Of a DNA stretch of 64,000 nt, positions 1 through 6,773 are shown piece after piece. This DNA is from an uncultured Muribaculaceae bacterium (lineage in GTDB: Bacteria; Bacteroidota; Bacteroidia; Bacteroidales; Muribaculaceae), in contig CAJUIT010000010.1 in assembly GCA_910586565.1 (NCBI GenBank), positions 1 to 64,000 on the forward strand, written 5' to 3'. How positions within the stretch are numbered: the stretch's first letter is position 1; each line of letters starts with the position of its first letter. A model generated the notes under the pieces. That model did no database searches. It was not told the origin of the DNA and saw nothing but the letters and a program-made list of their open reading frames with translations. The position numbers and the translations under genes are program-made.

Positions 1-240
1 CTTGTGGGTGAGGTCGATGGGAGCGTACTGTAGTACGTGACCGAGACCGAATCCCACAAGCGACGACCCGGACGAGCCGTTATGACACACCCTTCTGAGG
101 GTGCTGTTAGAATGGTTCGGATGGTAGGAGCTTGTGGGTGAGGTCGATGGGAGCGTACTGTAGTACGTGACCGAGACCGAATCCCGCAAGCGACGACCCA
201 GACGAGCCGTTATGACACACCCTCAACGACACACCCTCAA
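1..240. repeat. Tandem 130-bp repeat, two copies (family C)
   Basis: Bases 1-130 are repeated almost exactly from base 131; the second copy runs to about 240. In copy 1 the outer arms CTTGTGGG (1-8) and CCCACAAG (53-60) can pair around an inner GCGTAC/GTACGT hairpin. In copy 2 the right arm is CCCGCAAG, a change that keeps pairing as a G-U wobble in RNA. Related pieces lie at 1164-1242 and, inverted, at 27241-27317. The array may continue left of the window. No reading frame explains it. Confidence 0.85.
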
Positions 241-962
241 AAATCGAACAATGACCGCAGCACCGAAAGCGACGAAATCGACCCGAGTCCCGGAAAATGA
301 ATCTGATAATACTGAATCAACCTGTCGAGAATAACATTGCGGTCGGCACGGGAGAATTTGAAAAGATGAGCCGTGCGGAAATTCATGCGGCGCAACCGAT
401 AGGCCGCCTCCGCCTCACCCGACGGCAGAAACCGGCCGTGGAGCGGAGGAGTGGAGCGAAAAATGCCGTCGGCCATATCAAACACACCCCATTCGGTAAA
501 TGTGCTCCAGTCGGGCTCGATGCCGAGAAAATGCTGCAACCTCATCATGAAACAGATGTGGAAATTGGCAGTCTCCGCCAACGATGCCCCCACAAGCCGC
601 TCAACCGTGAAAGTAATAAAATCGTAGAGCAATTCATCCTGCTGCGGCTCACGCAGCAACGATGCGAGCAAATCGGCCACAAACAAACTGATTGCAGCCT
701 TGAGCGGCGATGCCCCGGGAGTTTCGCCGGCACTGCGCACATCGCGCACCGACAGAATATCGCGCCCGGGCTTGAACTCTGCCACACAATCAAAACGCCC
801 CAAAGGCATTGAGAGCGCCCTCAACCGCGTTGCCAACCGCGTGGAGCCGGCAGGCACGAGCATGGCAACCCGGCCATGCTGACGGCTGTAGGCCGTGAGA
901 ATGGAATGACGGTCGTTATATTTCACCGTGCGCAGAGCAATGCAGTTAAGCGGTTCAAACAT
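237..962 (-). CDS. recO: DNA repair protein RecO
   Basis: RecO acts in RecFOR recombinational repair: it binds single-stranded DNA, helps RecR displace SSB and loads RecA. The 241-residue product has the usual RecO opening, with a short beta-rich OB-fold segment (around LRTVKYNDRHSILTAYS) followed by a helical C-terminal domain ending LFDF. The start is the ATG at 962; a longer frame to 1037 is open, but its extra 25 residues do not resemble the family. It stands alone on the minus strand next to the rpsT/tRNA-Glu group, and its stop lies against the family C tandem repeat. Confidence 0.9.
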   Translation of the reverse strand: MFEPLNCIALRTVKYNDRHSILTAYSRQHGRVAMLVPAGSTRLATRLRALSMPLGRFDCVAEFKPGRDILSVRDVRSAGETPGASPLKAAISLFVADLLASLLREPQQDELLYDFITFTVERLVGASLAETANFHICFMMRLQHFLGIEPDWSTFTEWGVFDMADGIFRSTPPLHGRFLPSGEAEAAYRLRRMNFRTAHLFKFSRADRNVILDRLIQYYQIHFPGLGSISSLSVLRSLFDF

Positions 963-1040
963 AGTGCAACTAATAATTAAGAGTAGCGGAGGGGCGCATA
1001 CATCCGGATGGCGAGGGTGCTCCCGGGAGTCACCCACTTA

Positions 1041-1150
1041 GCAGGCGTGCGAAGCTCGCCGATTTCTTCGTAACCCCCGCCGCCGTAGCGGAGCGTAGGC
1101 GTCGGGGGCATCGAACCACCACAAACATAGGCGTGCGAAGCCCGCCGATT
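1041..1150 (-). repeat. Family D dispersed repeat, inverted copy
   Basis: On the minus strand this reads as the same sequence as 2317-2430 on the plus strand: two GGCG-rich segments (AATCGGCGGGCTTCGCACGCC-like) around a CCCCCGACGCCTACGCTCCG core. A third, partial copy lies at 20689-20721. It is non-coding and of unknown role. Confidence 0.7.
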
Positions 1151-1163
1151 GTAGCCACCTGCT

Positions 1164-1242
1164 GTCATCCGTATGGCGAGGGCGCTGTCAGAACGGTTCG
1201 GATGGTAGGAGCTTGTGGATAACCCTGACGGGCCGTTATCAC
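1164..1242 (+). repeat. Family C relative, shortened
   Basis: Shares GGTTCGGATGGTAGGAGCTT and the GCCGTTAT block with the tandem unit at the window start, but lacks the internal GTACTGTAGTAC hairpin segment. It matches the inverted copy at 27241-27317 in layout. Confidence 0.65.
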
Positions 1243-1376
1243 ATCGCTCTTAACGATTATGAGGAACAATTACGAATAACCCCCCTCAAAGGTCGCACAA
1301 ATCAGAGAAATAGAAGCAGCAACCGACGCAAAAAAACATCTAAAAAAACTTAATTTAGCGCTTTTTTAATGAAAAA

Positions 1377-1408
1377 TTTGTGTGTTTCAGAAAAACACCC
1401 TATCTTTG
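1377..1408 (+). promoter_or_regulatory. Bacteroidota-type promoter for tRNA-Glu
   Basis: TTTG at 1377-1380 and TATCTTTG at 1401-1408 are separated by exactly 20 bp, matching the known Bacteroidota sigma-ABfr pattern TTTG-N19/21-TAnnTTTG. The predicted transcription start lies about 15-20 bp before the mature tRNA at 1431. Confidence 0.85.
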
Positions 1409-1430
1409 CAGTCGCAAAAATGCGCTGAAT

Positions 1431-1502
1431 GGCCCATTCGTCTATCGGCTAGGACGCAAGATTTTCATTCTTGAAAGAGGAGTTCGATTCTCCTATGGGC
1501 TA
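1431..1502 (+). tRNA. tRNA-Glu (anticodon UUC), copy 1
   Basis: A 72-nt cloverleaf: acceptor GGCCCAT/ATGGGCT (first pair G-U), D-stem GTCT/GGAC, anticodon stem CAAGA/TCTTG with loop TTTTCAT giving UUC, T-stem AGGAG/CTCCT with loop TTCGATT. CCA is not encoded. It sits 43 bp before rpsT, probably on the same transcript. Confidence 0.95.
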
Positions 1503-1545
1503 CAATTGAAAGACTAAAAAATCACGACATTTACATTTTCTAAAA

Positions 1546-1800
1546 ATGGCAAATCATAAATCAGCTATCAAACGCATTCGCCAGACAGAGAGCCGTCGCC
1601 TCCGCAACCGTTATTATGCGAAAACAGCCCGCAACGCTGTGCGCCGTCTCCGTGCCCTGACCGACAAAACTCAGGCTCAGGAAACATACGTGAAGGTTGT
1701 AGCCATGCTTGACCGCCTCGCTTCTAAGAACACAATCTCGAAGAACAAGGCATCGAACCTCAAGAGCAAGCTCGCCCTCCACATCAACAAGCTCGGTTAA
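1546..1800 (+). CDS. rpsT: 30S ribosomal protein S20
   Basis: The 84-residue basic protein begins ANHKSAIKRIRQTESRRLRN, the S20 hallmark, and continues with the helical hairpin that binds 16S rRNA in the body of the small subunit. Length and Lys/Arg content are normal for the family. The gene lies between two identical tRNA-Glu genes and has no clear promoter of its own between 1503 and 1545, so it is probably expressed from the tRNA-Glu promoter. S20 is known to be autoregulated in Escherichia coli; nothing specific to that is visible here. Confidence 0.97.
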   Translation: MANHKSAIKRIRQTESRRLRNRYYAKTARNAVRRLRALTDKTQAQETYVKVVAMLDRLASKNTISKNKASNLKSKLALHINKLG

Positions 1801-1956
1801 TAAACCGGGATTGGCGAAAGCCACATCCTGATAGCATCCCTCGCCAAGAGCGGCGACATCGGATAAATCAGGATTTCCATTGAACCATCTACAATGACAT
1901 AAAGTTCTCGTAATTATTTTCTCCCACCCGCTTGTGAAAGCTGATGGGTTGATAAC

Positions 1957-2028
1957 GGCCCATTCGTCTATCGGCTAGGACGCAAGATTTTCATTCTTGA
2001 AAGAGGAGTTCGATTCTCCTATGGGCTA
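1957..2028 (+). tRNA. tRNA-Glu (anticodon UUC), copy 2
   Basis: Identical over all 72 nt to the tRNA at 1431-1502. It lies 156 bp after rpsT. No TAnnTTTG box stands out directly before it, so it may be processed from the same transcript as copy 1 and rpsT. It is followed within 10 bp by a strong hairpin. Confidence 0.95.
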
Positions 2029-2034
2029 CCCACC

Positions 2035-2080
2035 AAGGCGGTGCGCAAAATGACCCAAGTCATTTTACGCACCGCCTTTC
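2035..2080 (+). terminator. Hairpin terminator after tRNA-Glu copy 2
   Basis: AAGGCGGTGCGCAAAATGAC (2035-2054) pairs with its near-perfect complement at 2059-2078, leaving a 4-nt loop. It resembles the GGTGTGTCAAAAT-type hairpins at 20761, 27326, 35509 and 40009. Confidence 0.7.
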
Positions 2081-2150
2081 CCATATTCCACCCCGTGGTC
2101 TCCGACCACTCGCTGATGCTCCGGGCTTTGCGGGTGAATATAGTGCGCAA

Positions 2151-2182
2151 GTTACAAGCCGCCATGTATGGCGGCTCTACGT
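2151..2182 (-). repeat. Family A palindromic repeat
   Basis: Core GCCGCCATGTATGGCGGC between GTTACAA and TCTACGT flanks. One of at least twelve intergenic copies; see the repeat finding. Confidence 0.85.
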
Positions 2183-2272
2183 GGGGACGCAACCGCACCC
2201 CCCAACCGAATGGGAGCACACAGTAGTGAGGGAATTCGGCGCAGCCCCCGTCGCTACATTCGGCATTGCCGC

Positions 2273-2304
2273 ACGTAGAGCCGCCATACATGGCGGCTTG
2301 TAAC
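2273..2304 (+). repeat. Family A palindromic repeat
   Basis: ACGTAGAGCC then the palindrome and CTTGTAAC; opposite orientation to the copy at 2151, 90 bp away. Confidence 0.85.
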
Positions 2305-2316
2305 TTGGTTGATAGA

Positions 2317-2430
2317 ATCGGCGGGCTTCGCACGCCTGACTTTCTACGGGGTTGGATCCCCCCGACGCCTACGCTCCGCTTCGGCAGCGGGGGTTACGAA
2401 AAAATCGGCGGCCTGCGGACGCCGGCTGCG
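2317..2430 (+). repeat. Family D dispersed repeat
   Basis: Same sequence as the minus strand of 1041-1150, including the ACGCCTACGCTCCGCTTCGG core and a following GGGGGTTACGAA. Non-coding. Confidence 0.7.
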
Positions 2431-2460
2431 CAACCGAATTGCTCTAAAAACTTCTCTATT

Positions 2461-2527
2461 CAGAACTCTAACTTCTGACGTCTGATTTCTGGACTCTAAC
2501 TTCTGATTTCTGACTTCTGACTTCTGC
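2461..2527 (-). repeat. Degenerate heptad repeat (TCAGAAG/TTAGAAG, family E)
   Basis: On the plus strand, CTTCTGA, CTTCTGG and CTCTAA units follow each other with variations. The same heptads occur at about 21697-21730, 21852-21888, 47117-47152, 59183-59260 and 59470-59521. Confidence 0.7.
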
Positions 2528-2588
2528 AAACTATAGACTATTCTCGCTTTCGTCTTTTGTCTTTCGTCTTTTCGTCTCTCTAAAACAA

Positions 2589-2697
2589 GTGGTCGGAGAC
2601 CACGGGGTAGTCGGTAACCCCACCATATAGCCGCCCTGCGGCGTTTGGTGGGGACTGCCGCTGCTGCACTCAACGCAACCTTGGAGAGGTGCGTTGC
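2589..2697 (+). repeat. Family B three-hairpin repeat
   Basis: Three hairpins in a row: GTGGTC-GGA-GACCAC; CCCCACCATA...TTTGGTGGGG with a GC-rich inner stem; and CAACGC...GCGTTG around ACCTTGGAGAGGT. The same order occurs at 17692-17804, and inverted at 17841-17950 and 39875-39986. Confidence 0.8.
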
Positions 2698-2797
2698 AAA
2701 AATTTGGGGGTGTGAGGATTTAGACGAGGGGGCGAACCATCTTTTCGGGCACTATGTTGTAGGTATAGGCGGCATTAAGGACGCTGAATGAAATAAA

Positions 2798-3379
2798 ATG
2801 ACTGATAATAATAAAACTTACAACTCGGGGGAGAACACTCCCGTGGGGAACGACAAGGCGGTGAACGCCGCGATAGAAAACATTCTCACGCGCACAAGCG
2901 TGCGCCGGTATCAGACAGACGACAGGGTTAGCAAAAAGGATTTGGATACGATTCTGCATGCGGCAATGGCTGCTCCCACTGGGGTGAACAAGCGTCCGTG
3001 GCATTTTGTGGCCGTGACCGACCGCGGGTTGCTGAAGAAACTCGCCTCCACACTCCCCTATTGCCACATGGCTGCCGAAGCGCCGTTGGCAATCGTGGTG
3101 TGCGGCGACCGCAACCGCTTTCTCGACGGCGACGATGCCACCCTTTGGGTGCAGGACCTCGGCGCCGCCTCTGAAAACATTCTGTTAGCTGCCAACGCTC
3201 TTGGGTTAGGCGGGGTGTGGACAGCCGTTTATCCCCACGCCGACCGCATGCAGGCTGTTTCCGACGACCTCTCACTTGCCGACAATCTTGTTCCGTTCAA
3301 CGTGATTCCCATCGGCCACCCCCTCGTGCCGCCTCATGCCCGCGACAAATGGGAACCCGACCGGGTCACTTATCTCTAA
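2798..3379 (+). CDS. Nitroreductase family protein
   Basis: An FMN-dependent oxidoreductase of the nitroreductase fold, probably a cytoplasmic NAD(P)H-using flavoenzyme; the natural substrate cannot be told. The 193-residue protein carries SVRRY at residues 34-38 (FMN phosphate contact), AAPTGVNKRPWHF for the APS-N-QPW region, and GLGGVWTAVYP for the C-terminal flavin segment. The N-terminal 20 residues are polar and without homology that I recognise. It stands alone after the repeat patch and converges on the AraC-type gene 10 bp downstream, with no obvious terminator between them. Confidence 0.88.
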   Translation: MTDNNKTYNSGENTPVGNDKAVNAAIENILTRTSVRRYQTDDRVSKKDLDTILHAAMAAPTGVNKRPWHFVAVTDRGLLKKLASTLPYCHMAAEAPLAIVVCGDRNRFLDGDDATLWVQDLGAASENILLAANALGLGGVWTAVYPHADRMQAVSDDLSLADNLVPFNVIPIGHPLVPPHARDKWEPDRVTYL

Positions 3380-3389
3380 ACACAAATTA

Positions 3390-4307
3390 TTACATCACCG
3401 AATGTGAGGATTTTACGCGATAGTGGGTGGGACTCACCCCCGCCAGCCGCTTGAACATGCGCGTGAAATGGACGGGATAGTCAAAGCCGAGGTCATAGGC
3501 AATCACGCTCACATCGTCGTTGCTCTCGGCAAGCCGTTGCTTGGCCACATCAATCACATGCAGCGCGATTATATCCTTGGGCGACGAACCGGTTTCCTTG
3601 CGCACGAGGTCGCCGAAATAGCCGGGTGTGAGGTTGGCCAGATTCGCGAAGTAGGCCACCCCGGGCACTTCGCCGCGCCCTTTCCCCTCGGCATAATACT
3701 CCTTTAGATTGCGCTCGAACTGAGCCACTACATCGGAGTTAACCTTATGGCGGGTGATGAACTGGCGGTCGTAGAAACGGTCGAGATGCTCAAGAAGCAG
3801 CTGAATGTTGGCCGAAAGCACACTTGCCGAATGATGGTCGACGGGGCGCTCCAGCTCCTCCTTAATCAGATTGAGGAAAAACAGGAATTTGGCGCGCTCT
3901 TCGTCGGAGAGGTGCAGCGCCTCCATCTGCGAATAATCGAAAAAGCCGAATTTGGCGATTTTCGAGGCTAAAGGGGTGCCATAGATGAGGTCGGGGTGAA
4001 ACATCAGCCCAATCACATCGGGAGCTGCGGCATCGCCCGGTTTGTTCTCAACATCAACAACACGCCCGGGAGCGAAACTCACCACCGTTCCCTCCTGATA
4101 GTCGTAGCTTCGGCGGCCGTATCTCAATGTGCAGTTAACACCGTTTTTCAAAAACAGGGCATATACGCCATAGGTTAGGCGGGCATCCCCCATCGTGCGG
4201 GTGGCCTCTTTCAAATCAAACACCGCCACGAGCGGATGGCGCGTGGGCAATCCATAGATTTTGTTGTAGGTATCGACCGAGTCGAGAATGATGTTCTGTT
4301 TCTCCAT
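3390..4307 (-). CDS. AraC family transcriptional regulator
   Basis: A 305-residue regulator with an N-terminal cupin-like sensing half and two helix-turn-helix motifs in the last 100 residues. The last of these contains VIAYDLGFDYPVHFTRMFKR and GVSPTHYR, the classical AraC signature. The start is the ATG at 4307; the open frame reaches 4325 but that adds only six residues. The inducer is unknown. It converges with the nitroreductase gene and shares no promoter with it, so regulation of that neighbour is only a possibility. Confidence 0.9.
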   Translation of the reverse strand: MEKQNIILDSVDTYNKIYGLPTRHPLVAVFDLKEATRTMGDARLTYGVYALFLKNGVNCTLRYGRRSYDYQEGTVVSFAPGRVVDVENKPGDAAAPDVIGLMFHPDLIYGTPLASKIAKFGFFDYSQMEALHLSDEERAKFLFFLNLIKEELERPVDHHSASVLSANIQLLLEHLDRFYDRQFITRHKVNSDVVAQFERNLKEYYAEGKGRGEVPGVAYFANLANLTPGYFGDLVRKETGSSPKDIIALHVIDVAKQRLAESNDDVSVIAYDLGFDYPVHFTRMFKRLAGVSPTHYRVKSSHSVM

Positions 4308-4397
4308 GATGCAAATATAATGCAAAATGCTTTACCACACACAACTGTCAACAAAATCGACAAGCATTTCCGCAATCGGGGAAACCCGCGGCAACCT

Positions 4398-4991
4398 CTA
4401 CGGAATCCAATAATAGGGTGGTTGGCGGCGGTGTGCTTCCACCCACTGCGCAAGCTCATCGAGAGTGGTGACGCCCCCGGCAATCACTGCTTCGTAGTAC
4501 TCCACCCCGTGGTAATCGCATCCGGCGGGTGTGGTGAACTTCAACCGCAAAATCGCAGCGCGCTGAGAGGGGGTCATAACCTCCACAATCCTGTCGGCCA
4601 TGCGTTCGAAATAGCCGTCATATTCCGTGCCCTCCTCAATGTGAATCACATCAAATTGCCATAATTCCCCATCCGACGCACGAAACATGAAATGCCATGC
4701 CACACAATGCTCGTCGGTGTGCAATCCGTTGATACATTTTATCTCCGTCACCCTCGGGTCGGCAGCAATTTGAGCCGCAATGGCAAAACTGTCGCGCTCG
4801 GTGATTCCACACGAGTAGACATGCAGGTCGATGTCGCGATGCGATGCCAAAAGCCCCATGCGCAACGACCCCACCAGATTTACCCTGCATCCGGCCTTGC
4901 GCCACACTTCAGCAATGCCCGACATTTCCAGCACCTCACGCGCCCGCCGGCTATTAGCCTCGGCAAGCTCCTCGAAACTTTTTCCGTTCAT
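4398..4991 (-). CDS. Nucleotidyltransferase-fold protein of unknown function
   Basis: I do not recognise a named family. The 197-residue protein contains GSLRMGLLASHRDIDLHVYS around residues 42-61, which reads as the G-S-x-x-x-G-L-x-x-S-x-D-I-D metal-binding pattern of the nucleotidyltransferase superfamily. A later segment, ELWQFDVIHI, could supply the third acidic residue. Whether it transfers nucleotides to RNA, protein or a small molecule cannot be read from sequence. It is a single gene upstream of the AraC regulator on the same strand, 90 bp away. Confidence 0.7.
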   Translation of the reverse strand: MNGKSFEELAEANSRRAREVLEMSGIAEVWRKAGCRVNLVGSLRMGLLASHRDIDLHVYSCGITERDSFAIAAQIAADPRVTEIKCINGLHTDEHCVAWHFMFRASDGELWQFDVIHIEEGTEYDGYFERMADRIVEVMTPSQRAAILRLKFTTPAGCDYHGVEYYEAVIAGGVTTLDELAQWVEAHRRQPPYYWIP

Positions 4992-5062
4992 TTTTATTGC
5001 AGATTAAATAAATTTGCAAAGGTACAATCTTTTCGCAAAATCAGCCTCACCCACAAAAAATT

Positions 5063-5090
5063 CAAGCCGCCATGCATGGCGGCTCTACGT
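5063..5090 (-). repeat. Family A palindromic repeat
   Basis: CAAGCCGCCATGCATGGCGG then CTCTACGT; the palindrome centre here is GCATGC rather than TATATA. It lies directly before the tRNA-Ser 3'-end duplicate. Confidence 0.85.
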
Positions 5091-5127
5091 AAAAAAGCCG
5101 CAAGCACATGGCTTACGGCTTTCTTGG

Positions 5128-5144
5128 CGGAAAGACAGGGATTC
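5128..5144 (-). repeat. Duplicate of the tRNA-Ser 3' end
   Basis: CGGAAAGACAGGGATTC here is identical to 5249-5265, the 3' terminal 17 nt of tRNA-Ser(CGA). It is preceded by a hairpin (5094-5121, AAGCCGCAAG...CTTACGGCTT) standing where the terminator of the intact tRNA stands. The rest of a tRNA is missing. It may be a decayed tRNA copy or an integration scar. Confidence 0.7.
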
Positions 5145-5219
5145 TTTCTCCGCTGCGCTTCGAAAGCGCTGAAGCGATAACGAACCCTTCCAGGATTCTC
5201 ATCCCGTCTTTACACACGA

Positions 5220-5247
5220 AAGCCGCTGAAATTCAGCGGCTTTCTTT
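5220..5247 (-). terminator. Terminator of tRNA-Ser
   Basis: The hairpin AAGCCGCTGAA/TTCAGCGGCTTT (5220-5242) lies just downstream of the tRNA on the minus strand. Confidence 0.7.
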
Positions 5248-5248
5248 G

Positions 5249-5335
5249 CGGAAAGACAGGGATTCGAACCCTGGGTACCCGTAAGGGTACAACGGTTTTC
5301 GAGACCGTCCCGATCGACCACTCCGGCATCTTTCC
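5249..5335 (-). tRNA. tRNA-Ser (anticodon CGA)
   Basis: An 87-nt class II tRNA: acceptor GGAAAGA/TCTTTCC, discriminator G, anticodon stem ACGGT/ACCGT with loop CTCGAAA, a long variable arm (TGTACCCTTACGGGTACC region) and T-arm GGGTTCGAATCCC. CCA is not encoded. Confidence 0.95.
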
Positions 5336-5440
5336 AAAATCGGGGCAATAACACGGGCTTCTCAAAGCCTTTTCTGCTAATGCGGTGACAAAGGTACAAA
5401 AGTTTTTCGGCACTTCACAAATTTTCGGGAGATTTTTTAG

Positions 5441-5448
5441 TAAGTTTG
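5441..5448 (+). promoter_or_regulatory. Probable -7 element for the S1/P1 nuclease gene
   Basis: TAAGTTTG followed by C, 62 bp before the ATG at 5511. The -33 element is weak, so this is tentative. Confidence 0.45.
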
Positions 5449-5510
5449 CACAGGATTCCGGCACATATATCCTTTAAATAATTCTCCCTAACCCTAAAAT
5501 CGACATCACA

Positions 5511-6353
5511 ATGAGATTGATTGCCACCACATTGAAGAAAAGAGGTTTAGCTTGCGGCATGTTTTTGGCCGGTTGTGCCTTGTCGGCACTGGCATGGAGC
5601 CAGAAAGGCCATGATGTTACCGCCTATATCGCCGAACAGCATCTCACACCTGCCGCGGCCGCAGCCGTCGACTCGCTTTTCGACGGGCATAGCCTCGTTT
5701 ATTGGAGCAACTGGCTCGACAATGCAAGCCACACCCCCGAATATGCCTATTCAAAAACGTGGCACTACAACAACGTTGATGCCAACGAAACTTTCGAGAC
5801 CCGCAAAAATGCTCCCGACGGCGACGCCATCACCGCCCTGCGCTACACAATCGGCATTCTCGCCGACCCCGCCAAAGCCAAGGATGAGAAAACGCTGGCT
5901 CTGAAGATGCTAACCCACATAATGGGCGACATCCACCAGCCGCTCCACATGGGGCATGCCACCGACTACGGAGGCAACACCATCAAGGTGAAATATTTCG
6001 GCCGCGACACCAACCTGCATTCGGTGTGGGATAATTCCCTCCCCGAAAGCTCTCACAAATGGAGCTACACCGAATGGCAGCAGCAGATTGACCGTGCCAA
6101 TCCAACCGAGCAAAAGCTGTTGATTTCGGGCAACATCGACGACTGGGCGAAACAGAGCGTAGCCATCGCCGCCGACATCTACGATTTCTTCCCCAACGGC
6201 AAAAACATCTCCTATAACGATGTGGCACATTGGGCCCCGGTTATCGAGAATCAATTCTTAAAAGGTGGCTTGCGGTTGGCTCACGTGCTCAACACCATCT
6301 TCGATGCCGGCTACTCGGGCGGTGGCACCGTTACACGCCCCGAACAGTTCTAA
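5511..6353 (+). CDS. S1/P1 family nuclease, secreted
   Basis: A zinc-dependent nuclease of the S1/P1 type that cleaves single-stranded nucleic acids outside the cytoplasm. Of 280 residues, 1-28 form a signal peptide; cleavage before Trp29 (AW-SQKGH) would leave the N-terminal Trp that binds zinc in this family. Further zinc ligands are visible: His34, the Asp in WSNWLDNA, HYNN in the WHY segment, and the THIMGDIHQPLHMGH stretch near residues 133-147. Family length is usual. It is a single gene with its own promoter and terminator. The likely role is nucleotide scavenging in periplasm or medium. Confidence 0.9.
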   Translation: MRLIATTLKKRGLACGMFLAGCALSALAWSQKGHDVTAYIAEQHLTPAAAAAVDSLFDGHSLVYWSNWLDNASHTPEYAYSKTWHYNNVDANETFETRKNAPDGDAITALRYTIGILADPAKAKDEKTLALKMLTHIMGDIHQPLHMGHATDYGGNTIKVKYFGRDTNLHSVWDNSLPESSHKWSYTEWQQQIDRANPTEQKLLISGNIDDWAKQSVAIAADIYDFFPNGKNISYNDVAHWAPVIENQFLKGGLRLAHVLNTIFDAGYSGGGTVTRPEQF

Positions 6354-6402
6354 CCTACGATAATTAGGCTCTATAAATCATACCCTGAATTTCCACCAAA
6401 AA

Positions 6403-6447
6403 ACAATCAGCCACTTAGCTTAACGCTAAACGGCTGATTGTTTTATT
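6403..6447 (+). terminator. Terminator after the S1/P1 nuclease gene
   Basis: ACAATCAGCC (6403-6412) pairs with GGCTGATTGT (6432-6441), followed by TTTATT. It also reads as a terminator for the leftward MNT gene. Confidence 0.8.
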
Positions 6448-6476
6448 CTTAAGACTGTTACTGACGGAGGAGATTC

Positions 6477-6773
6477 CTATATTAGTATTCCGGTTTTTAG
6501 TATGTCGGAATATAGTGGATTGCTCTTATCCTCTATCAATAAAACAGGCTCTATCAGATTGCTTATTTTTCGTTTAAGCTTCCATAGCAAAGGGGTATCG
6601 GCGAAGTAATCGTCATTCAGATTCTCCACCACAACAGCAATATCAATGTCGCTGTCGGGAGTGTACGTACCCTTGCTGAACGAGCCATAAAGGTAAAGAG
6701 CCTTTAACGGCAATCGCTCTGCCACTGCGGTTTTGTAGCGCTGCGCCAATTTTATAGCTTGCTCTTTATCCAT
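6477..6773 (-). CDS. MNT-type nucleotidyltransferase domain protein (probable antitoxin)
   Basis: The 98-residue minimal nucleotidyltransferase has GSFSKGTYTPDSDIDIAVVV around residues 31-50, the G-S-x(n)-S-D-x-D metal-binding motif. In known HEPN/MNT toxin-antitoxin pairs this partner neutralises the HEPN RNase, in some systems by AMP-modifying it. Its start overlaps the end of the HEPN gene by 22 bp, so the two are translationally coupled. AT content is higher than in most neighbours, hinting at acquisition. An alternative is a housekeeping MNT without toxin function. Confidence 0.85.
   Translation of the reverse strand: MDKEQAIKLAQRYKTAVAERLPLKALYLYGSFSKGTYTPDSDIDIAVVVENLNDDYFADTPLLWKLKRKISNLIEPVLLIEDKSNPLYSDILKTGILI

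Larger units (their letters stand above)
963..1376. other. Gene-free stretch upstream of recO with repeat pieces
   Basis: No convincing gene. It holds a short family C scrap (about 1001-1026), an inverted family D copy (1041-1150), a larger family C relative (1164-1242) and then AT-rich DNA leading to the tRNA-Glu promoter. The recO promoter should lie close above 962, but no clear -7 element was identified. Confidence 0.6.
2081..2797. other. Repeat-rich gene-free stretch
   Basis: No credible gene, although several short open frames exist. In order: a family B end fragment (2090-2110), family A inverted (2151-2182), family A direct (2273-2304), family D (2317-2430), degenerate CTTCTGA heptads (2461-2527), a family B full copy (2589-2697), and about 100 bp of plain DNA before the nitroreductase start. 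Confidence 0.75.

Noticed and set aside
1..240. CRISPR-like array at the window start
   Set aside because: Only two 130-bp units with no short unique spacers and no cas genes; it is a tandem duplication.
297..812. Open frame of 171 codons on the plus strand
   Set aside because: Lies antisense to recO, which is a clear family member; no promoter or protein-like pattern.
2019..2333. Open frames across 2.0-2.7 kb
   Set aside because: They consist of repeat families A, B, D and E, and are open by composition only.
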